The notes under the pieces were generated by a model, which saw only the letters and a program-made list of their open reading frames with translations, was not told where the DNA came from and made no database searches. This document shows, piece by piece, positions 55,127-64,000 of a stretch of 64,000 nt of DNA. Within the stretch, counting starts at the first letter, position 1, and every line of letters starts with the position of its first letter. The DNA is from Laribacter hongkongensis DSM 14985 (GTDB taxonomy: Bacteria > Pseudomonadota > Gammaproteobacteria > Burkholderiales > Aquaspirillaceae). The DNA lies in the NCBI RefSeq assembly GCF_000423285.1, contig NZ_AUHR01000001.1, positions 1 through 64,000 of the forward strand, given 5' to 3'. Position numbers and translations under genes: made by a program.

Positions 55127-56395
55127 ATGACTGCTGCCTCCGACTCCCCGCCGCTGCACTGGACACGCGCGATCTTTTCGCGCCACATGCTGATCTGCGT
55201 CTTTACCGGCTTTGCCTCCGGACTGCCGCTTTATTTCCTGCTCAACCTGGTGCCGGCATGGCTGCGTACCGAGGGCGTCGACCTCAAGGCCATCGGCCTG
55301 TTCGCGCTGATCCAGCTGCCCTATACGTGGAAGTTTGTCTGGTCGCCGGTACTGGACCGTTTCCGCCTGCCGTGGCTGGGCCGGCGACGCGGCTGGATGG
55401 CTGCCACCCAGCTGGCACTGGTTGCCACGCTGGCCGGCTTTGCCCTGTTCAACCCGGCGCTGGACCTGCCGCAGATCGCCGCCCTGGCGGCCTGCGTGGC
55501 CTTCTGCTCGGCCAGCCAGGACATCGTGCTGGATGCTTACCGGCGCGAACTGCTGACGGATGCCGAGCTGGGACTGGGCAACTCGATCCACATCAATGCC
55601 TACCGGCTGGCCAGCCTGATTCCCGGCTCGCTGTCGCTGATCCTCGCCGACTACCTGCCGTGGTCCACCGTGTTCGGCATCACCGCGCTCTTCATGCTGC
55701 CGGGGCTGCTGATGACCCTGGTGGTCAGTGAGCCGAAGCTCTACGGCAGCGCTCCCAGAACCCTGCGCGAGGCGGTGGTCGAGCCGTTCCACGAATTCAT
55801 CCACCGCGCCGGCTGGCGCGAGGCGCTCTGCATCCTCGCCTTCATTTTCCTCTACAAGCTCGGCGACAGCATGGCCACCGCGCTGGCCACGCCGTTTTAC
55901 CTCGATACCGGGTTTTCCAAGTCCGACATCGGCCTGATCGCCAAACATGCCGGATTGTGGCCGGCCGTGGCCGGCGGGCTGCTGGGCGGCATCTGGATGC
56001 TCAAGCTCGGCATCAACCGCGCCCTGTGGGTGTTCGGCGTGGTGCAGCTCGTTACCATCCTCGGCTTTGTCTGGCTCGACCAGACCGGACCGGACAAGCT
56101 GGTGCTGGCCGCCGTGATCGGCGCCGAGGCGCTGGGCGTAGGACTGGGCAGTGCGGCCTTCATCGCCTTCATCGCCCGCTCGACCGACCCGCGCTACACC
56201 GCCACCCAGTTTGCCCTCTTCACCAGCCTCGCCGCCGTACCGCGCACCGTCATCAATGCCGGCACCGGCTATCTGGTCGAAGCACTGGGCTGGACGCCGT
56301 TTTTCCTGCTGTGCACGCTGCTGGCCATACCGGGCATGCTGCTGCTGCTGAAAGTGGCACCCTGGGGCGACGATCCGGCGCCGGCTCGTCCATAA
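55127..56395 (+). CDS. AmpG family muropeptide MFS transporter
   Basis: 422 residues, twelve membrane helices. It starts with a family-typical first loop (FASGLPLYFLLNLVPAWLRT) and shows LPYTWKFVWSPVLDRFRLP, SASQDIVLDAYRREL and YTATQFALFTSLAAVPRTV. It imports anhydro-muropeptides for cell-wall recycling; with AmpR/AmpD it can influence beta-lactamase, but those genes are not here. The ATG at 55127 was chosen over an in-frame GTG at 55082. Confidence 0.92.
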   Translation: MTAASDSPPLHWTRAIFSRHMLICVFTGFASGLPLYFLLNLVPAWLRTEGVDLKAIGLFALIQLPYTWKFVWSPVLDRFRLPWLGRRRGWMAATQLALVATLAGFALFNPALDLPQIAALAACVAFCSASQDIVLDAYRRELLTDAELGLGNSIHINAYRLASLIPGSLSLILADYLPWSTVFGITALFMLPGLLMTLVVSEPKLYGSAPRTLREAVVEPFHEFIHRAGWREALCILAFIFLYKLGDSMATALATPFYLDTGFSKSDIGLIAKHAGLWPAVAGGLLGGIWMLKLGINRALWVFGVVQLVTILGFVWLDQTGPDKLVLAAVIGAEALGVGLGSAAFIAFIARSTDPRYTATQFALFTSLAAVPRTVINAGTGYLVEALGWTPFFLLCTLLAIPGMLLLLKVAPWGDDPAPARP

Positions 56396-56431
56396 TGCCG
56401 GCGTTAACCGCTCTCCGTACCCGTTGTTGCC

Positions 56432-56926
56432 ATGGCTGCCAAACCTCCCGTCACCCAGGCCATCCGCGTCCTGCGCCAGCATGACGTGCAGTGGACCGAC
56501 CACCTGTATGCCTACGAAGAAAAAGGCGGTACGCGGGTATCTGCCCGCGAGCTGGGCGTGGATGAACACGCGGTGATCAAGACGCTGGTCATGCAGGACG
56601 ACAACCGGCAACCGCTGGTCGTGCTCATGCACGGCGACTGCGAAGTCTCCACCCGCAACCTCGCCCGCCAGATCGGCGTCCGCCACATCGAGCCCTGCCC
56701 GCCGGCCGTGGCCGACCGGCATTCGGGCTACCAGGTCGGTGGCACCAGCCCGTTCGGCACCCGTCACGCCATGCCGGTGTACATGGAAGCCAGCATTGCC
56801 GGCCTGCCGCGCATCTACGTCAACGGCGGCAAGAAGGGCTATCTGGTCGGACTGGCGCCGGCTGACCTCATCCGCGTGCTGTCGCCCCGGCTGGTGGACA
56901 TTGCCGTCCCGCACAACCCGGACTGA
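56432..56926 (+). CDS. ybaK: Cys-tRNA(Pro)/Cys-tRNA(Cys) deacylase YbaK
   Basis: 164 residues. The YbaK/EbsC fold has GVDEHAVIKTLVMQDD with the conserved Lys, DCEVSTRNLARQIG and GGTSPFGTRHAMPVYMEASI. It hydrolyses Cys mischarged on tRNA-Pro after prolyl-tRNA synthetase errors. It lies 36 bp after ampG and likely shares its transcript. Confidence 0.94.
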   Translation: MAAKPPVTQAIRVLRQHDVQWTDHLYAYEEKGGTRVSARELGVDEHAVIKTLVMQDDNRQPLVVLMHGDCEVSTRNLARQIGVRHIEPCPPAVADRHSGYQVGGTSPFGTRHAMPVYMEASIAGLPRIYVNGGKKGYLVGLAPADLIRVLSPRLVDIAVPHNPD

Positions 56927-56933
56927 ACCGGCA

Positions 56934-58136
56934 CTAGGCAGCCGGCCGGCGCGGGCGCAGGCTGTAGCGCAGGCGCACGATGAAGCCATAGCCCAGCGCC
57001 AGGAAACCCGCCATGCCCAGCGCCATGTGCAGGGGCGCATCCCACAGCAGCGGGGCAATCACCCCGGCCACCACACTGGCAAACAGCGTCTGCACAAAGC
57101 CTTGCAGTGACGACACCGTACCGCGCAGTTCGGGAAACAGGTCGAGGATGAACAGCGTGATCGACGGCGCCGCCAGCGACATGCCGGTGGTGTAGAGCCC
57201 GAGCGGCAATACGCTCCACGGTACGGCCGGCGGCAGCCACAGGCAGACCAGCAGGTTGGCCGCCGCTGCCAGCGCCATCATCACGTAGGCCATGCGCACC
57301 AGTTCGCGGGCCGAACGGCGGCCCGCCAGCGTGCCCGACAGCCACGCTCCGAGCATGATGCCGCCGACCGCCGGCCCGAACAGCCACAGGAAATCGTTGT
57401 GCCCCAGCCCGAGATGGCGCATCAGGAACACCGGGGCGGCCGGGATGTACAGGAAAAAACCGGCAAAGTTGAACGTCACCGCTGCCGCCAGCCAGCGGAA
57501 TTCCGGCTGTCGGACCACCTGCCAGTAATTGCGCAGCAGCATGCGCGGCGCCAGCGAACTGCGGCGCTCGCGGGCATGGGTTTCCGGCAGCCAGCGCCAG
57601 CACAGCACGAACAGCACCAGCCCTACCAGCGCCATGAAGGCAAAGATCGACCGCCAGCCGAACGCACCGTACAGCCAGCCACCAATGACCGGTGCCAGCG
57701 CCGGCGACAGCGAAAACAGCATGGTGACCTGCGACATCAGCCGCTGGGCATCGTGGCCGTCAAAGGTGTCGCGGATGATGGCACGGCCGACAATCAGTCC
57801 GGCACCGCCGCACACGCCCTGCAAGGCCCGGAACAGCAGCAACTGCCCCAGCGACTGCGCCAGCATGCAGCCGATCGAGGCACAGGCAAACAGCCCGGTC
57901 GCCACCATCAGCACCGGCCGCCGGCCCATGGCATCGGAGATCGATCCGTGCCACAGCATCATGCCGCCGTAGAAAAAAAGGTAAACCGACAATGCCTGCT
58001 GCATTTCCAGCGGACTGGCCTCCAGGGCCGTGCCGATGGCGCCCATGGCCGGCAGGAAAGTGTCGATGGAAAACGGTCCCAGCGTCGACAACGCTGCCAG
58101 CATCAGGGCCAGGCCGGGCACTACGGTTCGGGTCAT
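56934..58136 (-). CDS. Bcr/CflA family drug:H+ antiporter (MFS)
   Basis: 400 residues, twelve helices. Family motifs include STLGPFSIDTFLPAMGAIGT, GSISDAMGRRPVLMVATGLF and FRALQGVCGGAGLIVGRAII. They mark DHA1-type exporters of bicyclomycin, chloramphenicol or similar compounds. The start at 58136 (MTRTVVPGLALM) was chosen; an upstream extension overlaps the divergent ArsC-like gene. Its 3' end lies 7 bp from the convergent ybaK stop. Confidence 0.92.
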   Translation of the reverse strand: MTRTVVPGLALMLAALSTLGPFSIDTFLPAMGAIGTALEASPLEMQQALSVYLFFYGGMMLWHGSISDAMGRRPVLMVATGLFACASIGCMLAQSLGQLLLFRALQGVCGGAGLIVGRAIIRDTFDGHDAQRLMSQVTMLFSLSPALAPVIGGWLYGAFGWRSIFAFMALVGLVLFVLCWRWLPETHARERRSSLAPRMLLRNYWQVVRQPEFRWLAAAVTFNFAGFFLYIPAAPVFLMRHLGLGHNDFLWLFGPAVGGIMLGAWLSGTLAGRRSARELVRMAYVMMALAAAANLLVCLWLPPAVPWSVLPLGLYTTGMSLAAPSITLFILDLFPELRGTVSSLQGFVQTLFASVVAGVIAPLLWDAPLHMALGMAGFLALGYGFIVRLRYSLRPRRPAA

Positions 58137-58245
58137 CGGAAGTCTGCCGCCAGCGAGGAGGCCGTCCATGCCAGCAGAATCTGGCGTTGCGCCTCTGCCT
58201 GGCATCGGCCAGAATGAATCGCTGATGATTCTACCCGGTTTACCC

Positions 58246-58623
58246 ATGACAGCCGTAACGGTGTATCACAATCCCCGCTGCTCCAAATCGCGCGAAGCCC
58301 TGCGCCTGCTGGAGGAGGCCGGCGTCACGCCGGTCGTTGTCGACTACCAGAAAACCCCGCTGACCGAAGCCGGTCTCGTGCAGGTCCTGCGCCGGCTGGG
58401 ATGCGAGGCCCGCGACATCATGCGCCGTGACGAGCCGGAATACCGCGAGCTGTTCCTTGATGACGTGACGCTGAGCGAGGCCCACCTGCTGGGTGCCATC
58501 GTCGAACACCCGCGCCTCTTGCAGCGCCCGATCGTGGTGGCGGGAGACCGGGCCGTGATCGCCCGCCCGCCATCCCTGGCTCTGGAGCTGGTCGGACTGG
58601 CCGCACGCCCCGAACCGGCCTGA
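58246..58623 (+). CDS. ArsC/YfgD family arsenate-reductase-like protein
   Basis: 125 residues, thioredoxin fold. MTAVTVYHNPRCSKSREALR has the catalytic Cys12. It continues LRRLGCEARDIMRRDEPEYR and LQRPIVVAGDRAVIARPP. In ArsC this Cys attacks arsenate, with glutaredoxin as reductant. The length suits YfgD-type proteins, whose role in arsenic resistance is unproven. No other ars genes are near. Confidence 0.9.
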   Translation: MTAVTVYHNPRCSKSREALRLLEEAGVTPVVVDYQKTPLTEAGLVQVLRRLGCEARDIMRRDEPEYRELFLDDVTLSEAHLLGAIVEHPRLLQRPIVVAGDRAVIARPPSLALELVGLAARPEPA

Positions 58624-58686
58624 CGCTCCGGACAGGCAGGATAGCCGGTCCGGCACGCCGGACGTACCCCGCCAGAGCTGCGCCGC

Positions 58687-59301
<615 letters not shown>

Positions 59302-59390
59302 TCATGTGCCCGCCCCGGAGGCCGGGCTAGTGTCTCGGTCAGGGCGCGACCATAATCGCCTCATGACCCATTTCGCAAGCGGGCAATGAC

Positions 59391-60659
59391 ATGCTCCGGC
59401 TTTCCCGCCTTCCCCTGCCTCCGGTCCTGCAACGCCTGACGGGATTCAGCCTGTTCGTCTGGCGCCGGGCCATGCAGAACCGCTGCCTTCAGGTGGCGGC
59501 CAGCCTGACCTTCACTACCCTGCTGTCGCTGGTGCCCTTGATCACCATCACCCTGATCGTGGTGGCGGCGTTTCCGGTATTCGAAGAGCTGTCGAGCCAG
59601 TTCAAGGAATTCCTGCTGCGCAACCTGGTACCGGACTTTGCCGGGCGCATCATTTCGGTCTACCTCAAGCAGTTCACCGACAATGCCGGCCGGCTGACGG
59701 CAGTCGGCCTCGCCCTGCTGGCCTTTACCTCGCTGTCGCTGATGCTGACCATCGACCGGACCTTCAACGCCATCTGGCAGGTCCAGCGCCCGCGCAAGCT
59801 GCTGCACAACATGCTGGTGTACTGGACGGTGCTGACACTGGGGCCGCTGCTGCTGGGTGTCGGCATTTCCGGTTCGGCGTGGATCCTCAACTGGAGCGGA
59901 CTGGCGCGCACGGCGCCGGGACTGGCCGGCATCATCCAGCACCTCGGCAGCCTGACCCTCGCCACGGTGATGCTGACCGTGCTGTACGGGCTGGTGCCCA
60001 ATTGCTACGTGCCGCGCTGGCACGCCCTCATCGGCGGCGCCCTGACGGCCCTGACGCTGGGTGTGGCGCAGGCCGGCTTCGGCCTGTACGTCGAGATTTC
60101 CCGCACCTACCAGTTCATCTACGGTGCCTTTGCCACCTTCCCGTTCCTGCTGATCTGGCTGCAACTGATGTGGCTGACCGTACTGATCGGGGCGGAACTG
60201 ACAGCGTCGCTCAGCTACTGGAAAGGTGATGTCTGGCGCCGTGAAGGCGATTCGCAGCGCCGTTTCTGCGATGCCCTCGACACCCTGGTCCGCCTGAGCC
60301 AGGCACAGGTGCACGGGCGGGCACTGGGTCAGGCCGACCTGCGCCACCATATCGACACCGGCTACGACGAGATCGGCCGCATCCTCGATGAACTGGCGCG
60401 GCTGGGACTGGTGCAGCGCAGCGCCGAAGGGCTGTGGGCCCTGCTGTACCGCCCGGAGTCGGTATCCCTGCTGCGGCTCTGGCACCACTTCGTACTGGAC
60501 CTCAACGCCAGTCCTGCCGACGATGCCATCAGCCACTCGCTGACCGAACTCGTGCGGCCGCTGGAAGCGGGGCTGGACATCAGCCTGGCGGAATTCCTGC
60601 GCCGTTATCCGCCGGCAGGCCCGGCCGTCACGCTGCCGGCGGTTCCTCGGCCAGGCTGA
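59391..60659 (+). CDS. YihY family inner-membrane protein
   Basis: 422 residues. Six membrane helices (about 30-265) are followed by a cytoplasmic C-terminal part of about 150 residues with winged-helix character (DEIGRILDELARLGLVQRSA). The core has VAASLTFTTLLSLVPLITIT and AFTSLSLMLTIDRTFNAIWQ. The family was once called RNase BN in error. Its function is unknown, though envelope roles are suspected. The last 32 bp overlap the convergent decarboxylase-like gene. Confidence 0.92.
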   Translation: MLRLSRLPLPPVLQRLTGFSLFVWRRAMQNRCLQVAASLTFTTLLSLVPLITITLIVVAAFPVFEELSSQFKEFLLRNLVPDFAGRIISVYLKQFTDNAGRLTAVGLALLAFTSLSLMLTIDRTFNAIWQVQRPRKLLHNMLVYWTVLTLGPLLLGVGISGSAWILNWSGLARTAPGLAGIIQHLGSLTLATVMLTVLYGLVPNCYVPRWHALIGGALTALTLGVAQAGFGLYVEISRTYQFIYGAFATFPFLLIWLQLMWLTVLIGAELTASLSYWKGDVWRREGDSQRRFCDALDTLVRLSQAQVHGRALGQADLRHHIDTGYDEIGRILDELARLGLVQRSAEGLWALLYRPESVSLLRLWHHFVLDLNASPADDAISHSLTELVRPLEAGLDISLAEFLRRYPPAGPAVTLPAVPRPG

Positions 60660-61032
60660 TGCCCATTTCCAGGAGGACGGCCCGGGCTACCCGGAAACCC
60701 TCCACGGCAGCCGGTGCTCCGGCATACACACCGGCGTGCAGCAGCACTTCGCGGATCTCGACCCAGCCGGCCCCGTTGTTGACGGCTCCGCGGACATGGC
60801 CGCGCAGTTCGTGGCTGCGCCCCAGTGCGGCCAGCATGGCAATCGTCACGAGGCTGCGGGTCCGCAGGTCGATGCCGTCGCGCTGCCAGGTGCTGCCCCA
60901 GGCGTGGGCGGTCACCCATTGCTGCAATGGCAGGTTGAATGCGTCCACGTCCTGCAAGGCCTGGTCGACGAATCCGGTACCCATGACTTCAGTGCGCCGG
61001 GCCAGCCCGGCAGGGTCGAGTTTCATGTCCAT
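60628..61032 (-). CDS. Carboxymuconolactone decarboxylase family protein
   Basis: 134 residues. All-helical CMD fold with RSLVTIAMLAALGRSHELRG, HVRGAVNNGAGWVEIREVLL and HAGVYAGAPAAVEGFRVARA, closest to PcaC (4-carboxymuconolactone decarboxylase) and without the CxxC of AhpD. No pca genes surround it, so a role in protocatechuate breakdown is not supported. The start at 61032 has AGGA nine bases upstream. It lies 10 bp after the EamA gene and is probably co-transcribed. Confidence 0.9.
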   Translation of the reverse strand: MDMKLDPAGLARRTEVMGTGFVDQALQDVDAFNLPLQQWVTAHAWGSTWQRDGIDLRTRSLVTIAMLAALGRSHELRGHVRGAVNNGAGWVEIREVLLHAGVYAGAPAAVEGFRVARAVLLEMGISLAEEPPAA

Positions 61033-61042
61033 GTGTGGATTC

Positions 61043-61945
61043 CTAGCGTCCGCGGGTGGACAGGCCGACGCCGGCGAGGATGCCGGCAATGCCCAGCGCA
61101 TGATAGAGGTAAAACGCCTCGCCGAGGAACGCGACTGACAGCAGTGCGCCAAAGGCCGGCATCAGGTGGATGAACATGGCGGCCCGCGCCGGGCCGATGG
61201 CGCCCACCCCGAGGTTGAAGAAAAAATACGCTGCCACGGACGGCAGGGTGCCGACGTAGGCAAATGTCGCCAGCGTCGCCGCATTCAGCTCGAACGTCCG
61301 GCCACCGGCGTGCTCCCAGGCATACAGCGGCGCAATGATCAGCACCCCCAGCCCGACCAGTACGCCCAGCAGCCCCAGCCGGTCAATGCGGCTGTCCACT
61401 TCCTTGATGGCCAGTGTGTAAACCGCCCAGAACACCATGGCGACAAACACGATCAGGTCGCCGCGGTTGAGGTCAAGCCCGGCCAGCCGCTCCCACTCGC
61501 CCCGGGAGATGATCAGGAGCACGCCGGCAAACGACAGCATCAGCCCGGCTATCTGCCGGCCGTGCAGTCCCTGGCGGAAGAACAGCGCGCCAAAGGCCAC
61601 GGTCAGGATCGGAATGAACGAATTGAGCAGGACGGCATTGGTGGCGGTGGTGAACTGCACGCCGGTGTACACCAGCGAGTTGAACCCGGCAACGCCCAGG
61701 GCCGCCAGCAACAGCAGGCGTCCCCGCTGCTCCCACAGCAGCCGGCGGTCACGCCAGGCCCGCGGCAGGGCAAACGGCGCCAGCAGGACAAAGGCGATCA
61801 GCCAGCGGCCAAACGACAGCGCCATGGGCGGCAGGGCGGCATGCATGGCACGCGCCAATACGAAATTTCCCGACCAGAACAGCGAGGTCAGGGTGAGCAG
61901 CAGGCAGGCAACGATAAAGGGACGAGACTTCATGCAGGTGATCAT
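61043..61945 (-). CDS. EamA/DMT family transporter
   Basis: 300 residues, ten membrane helices. FWSGNFVLARAMHAALPPMA and FNSLVYTGVQFTTATNAVLL lie in the first half; YVGTLPSVAAYFFFNLGVGA and MPAFGALLSVAFLGEAFYLY in the second. It resembles RhaT/YdcZ-type permeases. The substrate is unknown. It is divergent from the PAP2 gene across only 48 bp. Confidence 0.9.
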   Translation of the reverse strand: MITCMKSRPFIVACLLLTLTSLFWSGNFVLARAMHAALPPMALSFGRWLIAFVLLAPFALPRAWRDRRLLWEQRGRLLLLAALGVAGFNSLVYTGVQFTTATNAVLLNSFIPILTVAFGALFFRQGLHGRQIAGLMLSFAGVLLIISRGEWERLAGLDLNRGDLIVFVAMVFWAVYTLAIKEVDSRIDRLGLLGVLVGLGVLIIAPLYAWEHAGGRTFELNAATLATFAYVGTLPSVAAYFFFNLGVGAIGPARAAMFIHLMPAFGALLSVAFLGEAFYLYHALGIAGILAGVGLSTRGR

Positions 61946-61993
61946 GCCAAACTGTCATACGCTTGACCATGAAGTTTATTCCAAACATATAAA

Positions 61994-62722
61994 ATGCTAC
62001 GCAAGTCATTCATTTTTCACGGCCAGAGTTCGTCATTCAGCCGCCCGCGCGATGGTGCAGGTTTCTGGTTCTGGCAATTGACCGGGCTCACCCTCCTGGG
62101 GGTGGGCAGCTTCCTGCTCTGGCAGGACAACCGGCTGGACCAGTGGCTGGCCGGTCTGGCCTATGCGCCGGAACTCGGCCGCTTTCCGCTCAAGGACAGC
62201 ATCTGGCTGGAACGCCTGGGACACACCTGGCTCAAGAACCTGATCTACGTCGGCGTGCTGGTCACGCTGGTCGTGGCATTGCGGCCCGGCACGCTGCTGT
62301 TCCGCCGCCGCCAGGCCTGGCTGGCACTGGCCGGCATGGCGCTGGCAACATTGGTCGTGTCCTGGCTCAAGCGCAACAGCATTCACCATTGCCCGTGGGA
62401 CATCAGCGAGTACGGCGGCTTTGCCCCCATCCTGCCGCTGTTTGCCGGCCTGCCGGACGGCATCGCTCCCGGACGCTGCTTTCCTGGCGGCCATGCCTCG
62501 GTCGGCTTCGGCATGCTGTCGTACGCCTTTGCCGCCCATGCCGGCGGCAGCCGCCATACCTTCTGGATCACTACCGGCGTACTGGCGACCGGCGTGTTTG
62601 CCAGCACGGTGCAGATGCTGCGCGGGGCGCATTTCCTCAGCCACCAGCTCTGGACCCTGTGGTGGTGCTGGGCGGTGTGTCTGGCCGTTTACGGCCTGTT
62701 CCGCTGGCGCAGCTGGATCTGA
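61994..62722 (+). CDS. PAP2 family membrane phosphatase
   Basis: 242 residues, six membrane helices. The first phosphatase motif is LKRNSIHHCPWDISEYGG, in which K-x6-CP replaces the usual K-x6-RP. The second is FPGGHASVGFG with the PSGH-like His. The third is RGAHFLSHQLWT. This matches a subgroup of PAP2 proteins acting on lipid phosphates such as lipid A or prenyl phosphates. A TATAAA box ends one base before the ATG, so either the transcript is started elsewhere or the real start is later. Confidence 0.85.
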   Translation: MLRKSFIFHGQSSSFSRPRDGAGFWFWQLTGLTLLGVGSFLLWQDNRLDQWLAGLAYAPELGRFPLKDSIWLERLGHTWLKNLIYVGVLVTLVVALRPGTLLFRRRQAWLALAGMALATLVVSWLKRNSIHHCPWDISEYGGFAPILPLFAGLPDGIAPGRCFPGGHASVGFGMLSYAFAAHAGGSRHTFWITTGVLATGVFASTVQMLRGAHFLSHQLWTLWWCWAVCLAVYGLFRWRSWI

Positions 62723-62750
62723 AACAAAGCGGTCAAGGACCTGGCTGCCA

Positions 62751-63977
62751 TCAGCCGGGGTCGCCCACCAGCCATTCCAGCGGGTCGATTCCGAGCCGGG
62801 CACCGTCCTCGTGCCCGCAGATGGCGTCGCCACCGCCGCTGCCCAGCGGGCGTGACAGGTCCAGCCGGTAGGGCGTCATCCGTCCGCGCTTCGGGTCGGC
62901 GATCACCTTCACCACGGGAGTCAGCAGATTGCTGCTGTCGTGCTCGATCACGACTGCCAGCCGCCCGCTTTCAAGCCGTACGAGGCTGCCGACCGGATAA
63001 ATGCCGATGGTGCGCAGGAACACGCCGACCAGCGGACGGCTGAAATAAAAGCGCGACCACTCGTAAATGCGCCGCAGTGCTTCGGTCGGTGCCATGCCCC
63101 GGTGGTAGCAGCGGTCCGAGGTCAGGGCATCGTAGACGTCGACAATCGCCGCCATCTGGCCAAAGCGTGAAATCCGGTCACCGGCTGCACCCTGTGGATA
63201 GCCGCTGCCGTCGTGCCGCTCATGGTGTTCGCCGGCGATGCGGATCACGATCGGATCAATGCACGGCATGGTTTCCAGGATGCCGATACCTTCATCGACG
63301 TGCGTCTGCATGATGGCGTACTCGGCATCGCTCAGGCGGCCGGGCTTGGTCAGGATCTCTCCGGGAATGCGCATCTTGCCTACGTCGTGCAGCATGCCGC
63401 CCATGCCGACCGTATGCAGGATGCGGGCATCCGGGTTTTCCAGCTGGCAGAAATTGATCAGGAGCGCGCTGACGCCAATGCAGTGACGGTAGGTGTAGTT
63501 GTCCTTGTCACGGATGCGGCTGAGCGACAGCAAAGCCCCCGGATTGCGCAGGATGGAGCCGGCCACCTCGCTGACCGCCTCGTCCAGCGCATCCAGCACC
63601 AGGGGCTGTCCCTGCCGGACGCCGGACAGGGTATCGGTCACGATGTGCTGGGTTTCGCGGAAGATGCGGCTGGCTGTCTCCCATTCTTCGGCCAGTGCCA
63701 CCCGGTTGGGTACGGCCACGCTGTTGCGTGCCAGCTGGACCAGCTCCTGCTCGTGACGGCGGATTTCTTCCTGCCGGGTCGGCGCATGGGGACAGTCCAG
63801 CCCGAGGCGGGTGTCGATGTCCACCTCCTGGATGCCGTGCGCCACGATGCTGGCAATCTGGCTGTCCTGCCGCAGCAGGAAACGGGAACGCAGGAACGGA
63901 TGATCGAGCCAGTCACAGTTGAGGTCGCAGACAAACATGCCTACCCGCAGGTCCTGAGTCCGAATCCGTTTGATCAT
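62751..63977 (-). CDS. HD-GYP domain c-di-GMP phosphodiesterase
   Basis: 408 residues. An N-terminal DUF3391-type region (IKRIRTQDLRVGMFVCDLNC, about 1-140) is followed by the HD-GYP domain (about 150-315). It has RHCIGVSALL, GGMLHDVGKMRIPGEIL and the signature HHERHDGSGYPQG, then IVDVYDALTSDRCYHRGM. The C-terminal part is PilZ-like or unassigned. It would cleave c-di-GMP; all metal ligands recognisable by eye are present. GGAGGA lies 6 bases before the ATG. It is the only c-di-GMP gene in the window, and a link to the adhesin 60 kb away is speculation. Confidence 0.93.
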   Translation of the reverse strand: MIKRIRTQDLRVGMFVCDLNCDWLDHPFLRSRFLLRQDSQIASIVAHGIQEVDIDTRLGLDCPHAPTRQEEIRRHEQELVQLARNSVAVPNRVALAEEWETASRIFRETQHIVTDTLSGVRQGQPLVLDALDEAVSEVAGSILRNPGALLSLSRIRDKDNYTYRHCIGVSALLINFCQLENPDARILHTVGMGGMLHDVGKMRIPGEILTKPGRLSDAEYAIMQTHVDEGIGILETMPCIDPIVIRIAGEHHERHDGSGYPQGAAGDRISRFGQMAAIVDVYDALTSDRCYHRGMAPTEALRRIYEWSRFYFSRPLVGVFLRTIGIYPVGSLVRLESGRLAVVIEHDSSNLLTPVVKVIADPKRGRMTPYRLDLSRPLGSGGGDAICGHEDGARLGIDPLEWLVGDPG

Positions 63978-64000
63978 GCATCCTCCGTCATTGCGTTCCG

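Noticed and set aside
55070-57058. 662-codon minus-strand frame opposite ampG and ybaK
   Set aside because: It is a shadow frame of two well-supported genes, with typical Gln/His/Arg-rich antisense composition.

Overview
The window is a gene-dense, G+C-rich stretch of a Gram-negative chromosome, with an obvious A+T-rich patch at about 33.98-38.1 kb. The gene content points to Betaproteobacteria, most likely Neisseriales near Chromobacterium/Laribacter: a metX-metW pair, aroK-aroB, ubiK, a stand-alone regulatory PTS (EIIA-HPr-EI), rplU-rpmA-obgE, and wrbA next to yihY. The placement is inference from gene families and order; no 16S gene is present. There is no CRISPR array, insertion sequence, phage module or plasmid function. 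Genes sit on both strands in short operons, often joined by ATGA overlaps.

Layout. 0-4.9 kb (minus): type I secretion ABC transporter and membrane-fusion protein, a LuxR-type regulator with a degenerate receiver, and the start of a large LapA/BapA-like surface adhesin that runs off the left edge. 5-8.7 kb: oligopeptidase A, a small K+ channel, gamma-carbonic anhydrase and a SirB2 protein. 8.9-15.8 kb: an AcrR-like repressor divergent from a complete tripartite RND efflux pump, with a 24-bp AcrR-type operator between them. 16-19 kb: a predicted Tat-exported PLP aminotransferase, then glnK-amtB behind a sigma-54 promoter. 19-28.8 kb: ubiK, comM, a SPOR protein, dsbA, uppP, two identical initiator tRNAs, a kinase-like protein, tRNA-Arg, a dihaem cytochrome c, a YeiH-type permease, a DUF3025 protein and a siroheme synthase whose methyltransferase half is cut short. 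28.9-31.4 kb: the regulatory PTS.

31.4-38.1 kb is an LPS assembly operon: msbA, a WaaE-like glucosyltransferase, then an A+T-rich block of three glycosyltransferases and an O-antigen ligase/polymerase. The third A+T-rich glycosyltransferase stops early just after an A AAA AAG heptamer inside an A7 tract. The -1 frame continues for 46 more codons and ends in an ATGA overlap with the ligase gene, exactly like the other junctions of the operon. I regard this as the most informative oddity of the window: programmed frameshift, phase-variable tract, or sequence error.

38.2-50.2 kb: a mini FimV-like protein, aroKB, PBP1A, a 590-bp stretch with no credible gene, metX-metW, a small membrane protein, a YhcC-type radical SAM protein, a thioesterase, a phosphoethanolamine transferase and an MscS channel. 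50.4-64 kb: tRNA-Arg, polyprenyl diphosphate synthase, rplU-rpmA, an EamA transporter, obgE, an unrecognised protein, AmpG, YbaK, a Bcr/CflA drug transporter, an ArsC-like protein, WrbA, YihY, a carboxymuconolactone decarboxylase-like protein, a second EamA transporter, a PAP2 phosphatase and an HD-GYP c-di-GMP phosphodiesterase.

The dominant theme is the cell envelope: LPS synthesis, flipping and decoration, undecaprenyl-phosphate and murein recycling, peptidoglycan synthesis, secretion of an adhesin, and efflux. Apart from the glycosyltransferase block, most of the window is ordinary core genome. I did not find a convincing new multi-gene system.
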